Shown here piece after piece: positions 26,101 through 38,100 of a stretch of 64,000 nucleotides of DNA; the stretch's first letter is position 1; every line of letters starts with the position of its first letter. The position numbers were made by a program, and so were the translations under genes. Origin of the DNA: Arion vulgaris (Eukaryota; Mollusca; Gastropoda; Stylommatophora; Arionidae); the NCBI GenBank assembly GCA_020796225.1, contig CM036755.1, positions 11,143,994 through 11,207,993 on the forward strand, written 5' to 3'. The notes beneath the pieces are model-generated. The model made no database searches and was not told where the DNA came from. It was given only the letters and a program-made list of their open reading frames with translations.

Positions 26101-29100
26101 ATAGAAGTATCGATAGCGAAATCAGCAATCGTTGCACAAAAGCTAATCAAGTACTGGGACAGTTAACACCACTGTTGTCACATAAAGAGATACCGCTAAC
26201 TAAAGCAAATCTCATAAGAACTGTTTTTCTGGCCAACACTATGTTACCAGTGTCAAACATGGCCAATAACAGCAGCTAATGAGCGGAAAATCATAACGAC
26301 AGAGATGAGGTGTCTTAGAAGAGCTGCAGGTGTGACAATAAGAGACAAAATTAGAAATGAAGAAATCAGAAGAAGACTGAATGTGAAACCAGTCATGTAA
26401 TTCATAAAAGAACAACAGATTAAATGGTTTGGACACCTGACAAGAATGCCCTGTTATCGCCTACTACAGAGAGCCACACAGAAAAAGTGTAATAAGTACA
26501 AAGCAAGAGGAAGACCACGCAAAAGATGGAACGATGGCATCAAGAACAGCCTTACGAACATGAATATCAGCTTACAAAATACCTTAAAACAAGCACACAC
26601 AAGATCACTATGTTTCACCCCCAACACTTCTATAAAGAAGTCACTGGTGGAAGAGAGGAAGAAGAATGAACACAAATATAACAATTTCAGACTTTCTCAT
26701 TATTTTCTTACTCATTATACACAAATTTTCAAGTCTGTTTTCAACTTTTCCTATCCATTATGAAACCAACTCTACCTCTGAAGTCGGAAAAGGCCCACCT
26801 GTTTAGGTAGTAAATCTTCACTTCTGTTGTATCCTTTGCTTGATAAAGGCCTTTTGGTCGAAACGTTGCTGTGTATCGTTATTGTTTTTTGTAAAACTAC
26901 AGTACTTTGTTTTTATGTGTTTCGTCATTGCTACATAGTTTTACTGTGGTCTTTCCTTACATTGCTACATAGTTTTACTGCAGTCTTCCTTACATTGCTA
27001 CATAGTTTTACTGCAGTCTTCCCTTACATTGCTATATAGTTTTACTGCAGTCTTCCCTTACATTGATACATAGTTTTACTGCAGTCTTCCCTTACATTGC
27101 TACATAGTTTTACTGCAGTCTTCCCTTACATTGCTACATAGTTTTACTGCAGTTTTTCCTTATAGCGATAAGAGTTAGGTATCAGATCTTAGATAAAACA
27201 TAGAAATACTCACCCAAAGGGGTATTAGCTGACCCTAGACGCCATACTTCAATGTAATCTTGGTACTGCAGCTGTATCAAGTTCTCTGCTGCCAAGTTAA
27301 CCAAACCAGGCTGAAATAGAAAGTATTTTGTCACTAGACAAAAGACAACAACAGAAAGAGAAACAGAAAAGATTAAAGTTATTCAGAGAAAACATAGGAG
27401 TTGGAACAAGCAGGTAGTCTTCTACTCTTTGCCCCAAAGGAGACATAGGTCCCCCAACCAAGGCTTTGCAAGCTCTAGCACTTGGTTGCGGTTTTGTAGC
27501 TGAGTATTTTTACTGGATGGGGTAGCTAATCCGTCAAACCTACACTTTCATCGTATACGGCATGTGATAGGTATTAGTGGTTCTATTATTTACTCCAAAT
27601 TTGGGCCCCGGTAACCACACGGGCATCCGATTTGTATTATCAATCATCTTTGACTCCTTATCGGACAGGAGAGACGTGTAGGCACATGTGCTGAGATTCT
27701 CATCGTCTATATTGCGATCAGATCTCATATCAGACATGTATGCATCTACCCTTCTACCAATTCCAAGTAGCTCTCCTTCGATGCCTACCCACGTAGCCAG
27801 ATATTAGTCTGTTACCAAGGCCACCACTTGTAGGTGGGGTAGGATCTTGATCAGTGCCAGGTCACTGACCCTGGCCTCACTGTATACCCTTACATTATTG
27901 CACCTGTGGCCCCAAGCACGTAATATTGTCATCTTTCTCTCGCGATCGTTCTTAAGCCGTTTTATCATTCTATTGTGATATATAAACAGCCAAACATCAG
28001 AACGGAATGTCGTCACGGCCTTCAGTACCTATTGGAGCTCAAGTGCTTACCTTTCGATGGTGTGTTCGGTTTCAACCAGCGTTTATTGGGTTCGCTCTCC
28101 GTTAGCCTTTTGCTGTCCCCAGCCAAAACCCACAAGGCAGCAGGTTGCTATTGTATTTCAGGGCAGCGACCCATAGATCTTCTTCTTCTTCTTTGCGTTC
28201 GTTCTTTACAACCAATTTTAATCACTCTTTGTGATATGTTTGATCTTTGTCAAGAACGTGTATACGTTGCACATTGGTTTGGTAGGTCCCTAAACGCATA
28301 GACTTCCACACGTTTAGGACACGTGCATCCGATTTCAGCCAAAGAGACCCATAGATGACCTGCCCTCCCGGGCTGATGAGCATCATCTGCCCAGATATTG
28401 TCATCTAATAACTTGTCTTGTAAAGAATTGTCATCGTAACAGTCAATACCTCTGAAGTCGTAGAAGGCATGTCTGTATGGCGGAGGACACTGATAAAAAG
28501 GAAAGCAGGTCTTCACGTAAAAAATCAGTTAGAAGCAACATACCAGCGCCTTGACTACACATAAATTCATAGCAGGCAACCGCACAAAGTGAACAGTCCT
28601 TCAAAGTTTCTCTCTATCATAGAAAAGATAGGGAAGCAAAGAATAGCAACACTGCGACCTACAAGACATGTTGTAAGAGGCAACTAAAGTAAAGGCCTAG
28701 GGAAGCAACTGCAGTAAATAAAAAGCTTCGCAGAAATCAGATGTGCTGGCCAACTTGTAGAAGCATAATCATATTCTGTCCCACAAGCAGACAATATACA
28801 GAACTTCTTTTTCTTCTTATGTTCCATATCAGCCACCTATTAACCACTCTGTGTGATTTACATGTGATATGAGCCCAAGAGCGATTGTACACTGTGCCAG
28901 TTATGATCTGAGCCCAAGAGCGATTGTAGTTGTGCCAGTTATGCGCCTACAAGTAGGCCAGAACATTCGATTTCTTAACGCTTTTTATTTACTAGGGTAG
29001 CTTCCCTAGGTCCTACATCAGTCGCCTCTTCCGACATGTCTTGTAGATCGCAGTGGTACTATTCTTTGCTTCCCTTGCTGGCCCAAGCACCACACGGACA

Positions 29101-32100
29101 GATACAGATCAAAATAGCAACAGCAGAGTGTGTTGTGGGGAGAGTCTAAGCAAAAGGATGATATTCATGTACCACCATATACAACTGTGTGCACATCATC
29201 ACGAAACAGTTCACCACCACCTCTTCAGGTGTCAAGCACTAGATGACATCAGGGAGATCCTCCTTCCTCCAAGACCAGATAAATGAAACACATTATACGG
29301 AACAAAAGAACAACTTACAAACACATGCAGATACCACTACATAGCATTGGGCTGAAAGAGTTCAAGTGCCGCTGGATTATTGAAGAAGATGCAGAAGAGA
29401 ACTGAAGTATGCTGGATTCTACTGGGAAGCTATAATGAGAACAGTCAGAGACTAGGAGAAGTGGCACACCTCTGTTGAGTCCCTAAGCTCCACAAGGAGA
29501 GAAATAATACGCAGACAGAGCACTTCTCTGTTGTCCGGCCCGCAAGAGGAGCAAAGAATAGTAACACTGTGACCTACAAGGTACGTCATAAGAGGCGACT
29601 CTCGTTGCCAGCTATGAATTCAGGCATAGTCAGGGTGTCCAGTATGGTACTTCTGGCTAATTTTTGCATGAAGGCTTGCTTTTCCTAGCCATTCAAGCGA
29701 GCCTTCTCCAACTTCAGAGGTATTAGAAGCGACTGAGGTAGGGGCCTAGGAAAGCTACTCAGTTAAACAAAAAGTGTCGCAGAAATCGCATGTACTGGCC
29801 TACTTGTAGGCACACAACTGGCACAACGTACAATCACTCTTAGGCTCGGATCACACGCAGAGCGTTCGAAGAAGAAGAAGAGAGCAAAGAAGTTCTAGAT
29901 GAGATCTTACCGTGGGTACAGGTGCCAATTCTAGAACTGAACGCTGTCCTCTCAGCTTAGACACATATATAACTGTGTCCACACCTGCAAGGATAAAACA
30001 AATCATTGTTAACTCAGTTCTTGGTATTGGTTACTCAATTGACATCATTACGCTCCGGGCAGACCCATAGGTGCTCAGTCTCCTTCAACAGATATAAAAA
30101 AGTATGCATACTGATGGTTCCCGTGGCTCGCTGATTAAGGGGGGGATTCGGGTCTTGAAAATCAGGAATCTATTTTCGTTGTTTTCATATTAATATAAAA
30201 TTTATATAAGCATTTTGAAAGAGTATGACTTAGAATAGTAGAAAAAATTAGTAAAAAAAAATGTCAAGGTGTTGCCATGGAAACAATACAAAATGGCCGC
30301 CAAAAAAAAAATTTCAAATCCCTAAGGCTCTGAATATAATGAATATAAATAAATTCTGTTTTCACTCTAAGGTGCGCAATTGTAATATCTAAAATATTAC
30401 ACATGTTTTTTAGGATATATTAAATATTTAATTTTTTATAAATTTTTGGATAAAAATTCCTCAAAATTTGGTCAAAAAAGCTGTTTTTGGGGTGTGTTTG
30501 CACAAAAATTCATAAAAATGTAATATTTAATATATCCTAAAAAGGATGTGTAATTTTGTAGATATTACAATTGCTCACCTTAGAGTGAAAACAGAATTCA
30601 TTTATATTCATTAACTTCAGAGCCTTAGGAATTTGAAATTTTGTGTTTGGTGGCCATTTTGTATTGTTTCCATGGCAACACGTTTACTATTTTTTTTCTA
30701 CTATTCTAAGTCATAATCTTTCAAAATTGTTATACAAATTCTACATTAATACCAAAGCAACGAAAAAGTTTCAAGACCAGAATCCCCCCTTAAACATACT
30801 CCTCAATCTGCCCCTCAGGCATCCAGTTCTACTTATACAACGGGTAACTTCAAACTGTTTAAATCACTGGATCGATTCAACATCTATTTTAGCATCTTCA
30901 TCCAACAGACAGTCGTGATGAGACCAAAAAACATCCCCTTTATGGATCTTCAACTCCCCAACAATCGATGCTGTTGATGCTAGCCTGTCCGCTCAAACAT
31001 TACCATAAACACCCGCATGCCCAGGACATTATATCCACGTAAGCCTCTGGAGGTTAGAAACTTCTATAGACGAAATCCTCTTATACCGAAACCCGCCCTT
31101 CTGGATCTTGTGAAGCATCGATTAGATACAACCAGTTCTTGGTAAAATTATTCAACATACAGGGTGTTCAAGATAAAAGCAGCCTCCAGTAGGAAACATC
31201 GTCGTCAAGGGAGCTAATCTGGCATATGTTTATGAAAATGAGAAGTTTCAGTTAAGACGTAGTATAGGTCAAGGTTGTGTGACATTGTGTAATTGTAGTG
31301 CGGGAAGAGGCGATGAACAAATGTGACGTAGGACGAGCTAGTTAGAACAGGTTTAAATAGACACAGAGCAATAAGTAACTGGCAACTTTTGATTTGTCAC
31401 TCTGGCCGCTTTTATCTTAAACACCCTGTATAAAAGAGAAAATAGTTGTAAAGTTTGACCTCCTGAGGCTAAAAACCCATTGACATAAGTGAGTGCCCTA
31501 ACGTCATGAGTGTGGCGGCTGTGCAGTAACTGGTGGATCCAGCGTTTGAGTTGTGATGATGGATCTGCTGCATACAAGGAAAACTGAAAGACAGCGCCAT
31601 CAATACCGCCTGTGTATACCTTCGTCTCATCCTGGGTCAGAGCAAAACAAGAAAACATTGTCATTAAACAATAAAGTTGTCATGAATGAACTACATGCAC
31701 AGAATAAAGTCTGCTCAGACTGCACAATGTGCATGTCAGACTGAAACACAGACAGCACATCCTGCAGCCATGTCCATCATACATACACCAACAAAACAGA
31801 GACTACAGAGCATATCCTGCAGTCATGTCCATCATACATATACCAACAACAGAGAACATCTTGCAGCCGTGTCCATCATACATAACCAACAAAACATGGA
31901 CTACAGAGCACATCCTGCAGTCATGTCCATCATACATACACCAACAAAACATGGACTACAGAGCACATCCTGCAGTCATGTCCATCATACATACACCAAC
32001 AAACATGGACTACAGAGCACATCCTACAGTCATGTCCATCATACATACACCAACAAAACATGGACTACAGAGCACATCTTGCAGTCATGTCCATCATACA

Positions 32101-35100
32101 TACACCAACAAAACATGGACTACAGAGCACATCCTGCAGTCATGTCCATCATACATACACCAACAAAACATGGACTACAGAGCACATCCTACAGTCATGT
32201 CCATCATACATACACCAACAAAACAAAACATGACCTCATGAAAGAAGCTTACAGAGCAAGCTAAGGGGAACTTTTTGAGGAACTCCAACTGACATGCAGC
32301 TTCAAAGAGGCAACCCATCTCATGGTTTAGATGAGCATACCAAAACGAACGCACAGATAAGAAGACAATAAAGTTCACATAACTAACACGAAACAAAAAT
32401 CTATGAATGACACTAAGCAATAACAGTTACATAATTGTAAACAATAGTTAACATGAATGATAATAAACTATAAAGTTGTGTGGATGATACCACAATATAG
32501 ATGAGACTACAGTAAAACTATTTGATTGGCGAAACTACGTAATCACAAAGTACTGTAGTTTTACAAATTACAAAAACAATGACAATATACAGCAACGTTT
32601 TGACCAACAAGACCTTTATCGAGCAAACGAACAACAGGAGTGACGAATTTTTAAAAAAACATATGGACGACAACATACGGAGACATTCAAACGTTTCTAA
32701 TGAAAATCTGAGAATAAAAACGAATAATGAAATAAATGTAACACAAAAACACACATAAAAACTAGAAATAGAAAAGAGAAACAATAAAAATCAAGTAAAT
32801 ATATAACTTGAATACATGCAACATATGCCCATACAGATTACAAGGCATGAGAAGGGAAAGTACTAAGAAGCATAGGAATGTAATACATTGAGCCCACGTG
32901 GTCGCAAGGTACCATACAACGAAATCAACCGATTCTCCAGAGCAAATCGACTGCGATCATCCGAGGAACATGATCGGATGGCTGTGACCTGGACATTGTG
33001 AGCTCCTAAATGGCCAGTATCATTGAAATTGGTGGCTACAGGGTCACAGAGCATTGGCGAATGTCGCGTAAGTGTTGGGCGAATCGGTCACTGAGCCTCT
33101 TGCCTGTCTCGCCGATATAAGCCTTGTAACATCGCTTACAGATAATGGCATAGATAAGATTACAGGACTCGCATGTGAAACCATCTTCAATAACAAACGT
33201 GATTAAAGGAAAAGATACAGTACGCGTCTGTATCACATAAGCACATGTATTGCAACGCCGACGGCCACACTGAACAGTGCCAAAATGACTCTGGATATTG
33301 GACTTAAGACGACCGTGTACCAACATATCCTTAAGACTGTGTGATTTGTATGTGATCTGAGTCTAAGAGCGATTGTACGCTGTGCCAGTTATGTGCTTAC
33401 AAGTAGGAAAGCATAACCGATTTCCGCGATGCTTTTTATTTACTAGGGTAGCTTTCCTAGGCCCATACCTCAGTCGCCTCTTACAACATGCCGCGTAGGT
33501 TGCAGTATTACTATTCTTTGCAGGGGGACTACCTAGAGTAGTTGATAGTAGCTCGGCCTGCTAGCTGTGAGACGCCTCATAGCTCGGGTTCGAACCTACT
33601 GTCCGGCATTTGTTAGAGTCCCTGGTCTTACTCAGGACGATAACGTGAGTACCTCTGAAGTGGGAGAAAATCTGCCTGTATGGCGAGGGAATACTAATTA
33701 CGAGTACATTGAGCACACGGCTGCCAGTGTAAAGTAATTTACAATGTGCACGCTGCTGCCATTGTAAGAAATTGGAAAACGGATTTTCACGCAAAAATCA
33801 GTTTCAGATATGAAACTTCGTCTGAGTTGAAAGCGGACGAAAGAAAAAAACAAAAAAAAACTATTCTTTGCTCCCTTTGAGAGCACAGATAACACACTGG
33901 CGATCAAATTGAGTGATTTGTGTTGTTAAGTAGAGAATTATGCCTCTATATGGCAGCGGCACTTCTTTCAACTTAAGACAGATGTCTTTTTTGGCTATAT
34001 CAAAGCGTCAAATTGAGTGAACCTTTTCGGTGTCTGCCTTATGGCCTGGCGCACAATGAGGACTAAGGATGATGATGATGAATTAAGTATACACAACTGA
34101 CTAATATACTTACATGACTCAAACACATACACAACACATCAGCTTTGTGGCAGTGAAATGTCTGAAACACAGAACAGTGATATTAGTTGTAGAACTTCTT
34201 TTTGATATTAATAAACAGTTAAAAGATGTAAAAATAATATGCATAACTGAATCGATTGGTTACTAAATTAACATCGTAGCACTCCAAGCAGGTTACAGAC
34301 AGGTTAAAAATGAGAATGGTCAAATGCTATATATATCCTATATTAATGTATGGCTCGGAAACATGGACAATGAACAAGCAGTTAGAAGACAGAATTGATG
34401 CATTTGAGATGTGGATATATAGAAGAATAGGTAGAGTTTCATGGACAGAAAAACAGACAAATAAACAAGTTTTAGGAAAACTAGGCATGAAGAAACAACT
34501 ATTAAGAGAAATAAAATTCGGACAGGTAAAGTATTTTGGGCACATAAAAAGGCATGACACCTTGATAAAATCTTTACTAGAGGGGAAAGTTGAAGGGCAA
34601 AGAGCAAGAGAAAGACCGAGAGATAAGTGGGAGGGAAATTTAAAGAAATGGACAGGATATAGTCTGGCAGTATGCAACACCAAGTCGAAAGACAGAGGAT
34701 GCTGGAGATTCATTGCAGCCAACCTTCAATGCGGAGATGGCACCTGATGATGATGATGATGACTCCGAGCTGAGAAACACAGTAGCGTAGTTGTTAGTGA
34801 ACTCGCTTCTTTGGCTAGTGGTCTGGGTTGAATTTCACAGTGGGCATGGAATTTTTTCAGAGCGTAACGGCTCTTAAGTTGACCCAGCCTCAATTTGGTA
34901 CCAGGAAAAACACTGGGAAGTAAAGGCAGGCGGCGTAACGTTGACCCCATCACCCATTCTGTACTGACTGTCAATGAAAAATACGGTCTTAACACCATAT
35001 TACCATATATACCTAGTGGTATAACAAGGGCTGAGAGCCGCGGTAGCGTAGTTGTTAGTGAACTCGCTTCTCAAGGCTGGTGGTCTGGGTTCAACTCCCG

Positions 35101-38100
35101 CAGCAGTGTGCGTGGAATTTTTCCCGACCACAACGGCTCTCGGGTCGACCCAGCCTCAAGTGGGTACCAGACATGCTCTGGGAAAGTAAAGGCGGCGGCG
35201 TGATGCTGACCACATCACCCATTGTGTGCCGACGGTCAATGAAAAATACAGGCCTAACACTGTATTGCCCTATGTACCACGAGGTATGAAAGGGTTCCTT
35301 TACTTTTTTTATATAACAAGGGCTCCTTTACCTTTACATTCTGAGCGGGCTGAGGTGCTCAGTTTCCTGTAGCAGACATCAACTGTTTCATGTCCCTGTT
35401 ATTACAAAACTGTACACATACCTATAAATCTGACTCTTTTTCTTCGAACACTCCATATCGACCACTTGTCAACCACTCTGTGATTTGTATGTGATCTGAG
35501 CCTACGAGCGATTGTACCAGTTATGCGCCTGCAAGTAGGCCAGCACATCCGATTTCTGCGCTGCTTTTTATTTACTAGGTAGCTTCCTTAGGGCCTACAT
35601 TAGTCGTTTCTTATGACATGCATCGTAGGTTATAGTGCTGCTATTCTTTGCTTCCTTAGGGCCCTGGCACCACACGGACGAAATTTGAGTCTAGTCTATG
35701 GTGATGCTAAATTCTTTTTCATTCTCCTTTTATATCGCATGTGATTTTCTCTGCTACTGTCAAACACTTTCTCCCACCTAATTCTACCAATATTTAATGT
35801 GATTTTCTCTGCTACTGTCAAACACTTTCTCCCACCTAATTCTACCAATATTTAATGTGATTATCTCTGCTACTGTCAAACACTTTCTCCCACCTAATTC
35901 TACCAATATTTAATGTGATTATCTCTGCTACTGTCAAACTGTTACCCCATCTATTTCTGTCCATATTTCATAGACACTGTGATTGGTTATTACCTTCAAC
36001 TGTGTTGCCTCCTTGCCATTCCAAAAAGTAACCACACATGGGAATCTCCACTGATAACAGTAAAGTCTCTGAAATAATCAAGTCACATAAATCAAATCAG
36101 AAAGTAATAAATATTAGCAGTGCTTTCTTCTTCAGCGTTCGACCACTATGAATTAAGGCGCAGACATGGCACCTGGTGTGGAGCTTCTGACTGATTTTTG
36201 CGTGAAAACATGCTTACCATTTTATTGGTTTACTCGCCTTACAGGCGGGTTTTCTCCAACTTGAGAGGTTAGTCTTGTCTAAGACATGTGCTTTGTTGGT
36301 CTACAGTTAAGGAACCTCTGTCAGCCAGGAGCCTAATCCTCCTTTGAACGCTCCATATCTACCGCTTGATAAACCACTCTTTGCCATTTGTATGTGATAT
36401 GAGTCTAGGAGCGATTGTATGCTGTGCCAGTTATGCGCCTACAAGTAGGATAGCACATGATTTCTGTGATGCTTTTTAATTTATCAGGGTAGCTTCCCTC
36501 GGCCCCTACCTGTCGCCTCTTACCACATGCCTTGTAGGTCACAGTGTTACTATTCTTTGCACCTTACGAGCCCCAGCAACATATGACACTCCAAAAGTAT
36601 GTGAAAAGTTATTTCCTTTTCGAATGCTCAAAGTCATATTCTCTTCTTCACTCGTTCTAGTACAGTGTTTCTCAAAGTGGGGCCTATACCCCCACGGAAG
36701 AGGGGCCATAGGCGCAATGTAATATAAGTTGACACAGCAATGCTAAAGTCTGTGAGCTGGCACTGGACAAGACCCTACCCCACCTTCAAGTGGTGGCCAT
36801 GAAAACAGACTATTGCATTGTAGTCTGGTAAAGTAGGTAAGGATCACGGGGGAAGCTACCCATGAGAGGAGGTAGTCGGGTATAAGAAACTGCATTGTTT
36901 GAGATTGTCTCGCAGGAGAGATTAGCAGCATCCCAGAATTAAAACATCTATGTTTGTCTCTGGGCAAAGTCTAGAGATAGTTTCTGGCACAGCTACAGCG
37001 CCCGTATCAGCTGCCTTCCAACTCCGTGTGACACTGGCAATTAAATTTAACTTTTTTTAAAATGACCTCAATGTTTGCCTCAGCAGCAGAATACAGTTGT
37101 CTTATTTCAATATTTGCTGCTTCTTCTTTCCTCTTTTGTCATCACACCGTTACTGCATTGTTGCGGTTTTGTTTTTGTCTTGTGCTGCTCTAGTGGCTTG
37201 GGTGATAGTTATTTTTGCTTTCTGACAGGATTCTGATTTGCCATCTAACCATATTTTTCGTGGTCTTCCATGCGCTCTCTTTCCTGATGTTCTGTTGTAG
37301 AAGACTGTATACGGTGGAGCTTAGTTGCATTCTTATTATGTGGCCGAACTACTTCATTCTTTGTTTCTCAATGTAATTCAAGCAAGGTTCCGTCCCAACT
37401 TTCTTACTTACGTTGATATTGGTGACTATCGTTTCTAGTGTTGGTAACTTTTCGTAGGCGTCGCATTTCACATGTAGTTATCGTTTTTACAGCGCTTTGC
37501 AATGGTTTTTTTTTTTTTCTTTCGTCCGCTTTCAACTCAAACGAAGTTTCATCTCTGAAACTGATTTTTGCGTGAAAATCCGTTTTCCAATTTCTTACAA
37601 TGGCAGCAGCGTGCACATTGTAAATTACTTTACACTGGCAGCCGTGTGCTCAATGTACTCGTAATTAGTATTCCCTCGCCATACAGGCAGATTTTCTCCG
37701 ACTTCAGAGGTACTCACGTTATCGTCCTGAGTAAGACCAGGGGACTCGAACAAATGCCGGACAGTAGGTTCGAACCCGAGCTATGAGGCGTCTCACAGCT
37801 AGCAGGCCGAGCTACTATCAACTACTCTAGGCAGTCCCCGCTTTGCAATGGTGAAACACGTAAAACACAAAGTACTGTAGTTTAACAAAATACAAAAACA
37901 ATACACAGCAATGTTTCGACCAAACGGCCTTTATCGAGCAACGGATACAAGAGAAGTGAAGAATTTCACCTCTCGTACAACAAACAACATGTAGAGTCAA
38001 ACAAAAAGTTCCTAACGGGCCTAACATGTTGCGGTGTCTTGTTACTGTATTTTGTAAAACTACAGTACTTTGATTTTACGTGTTTCGCCATTGCTAAATA

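Noticed and set aside
31686..32264. Overlapping 192- and 170-codon repeat ORFs
   Set aside because: Two frames are open at once over the same minisatellite, which is a repeat artefact.
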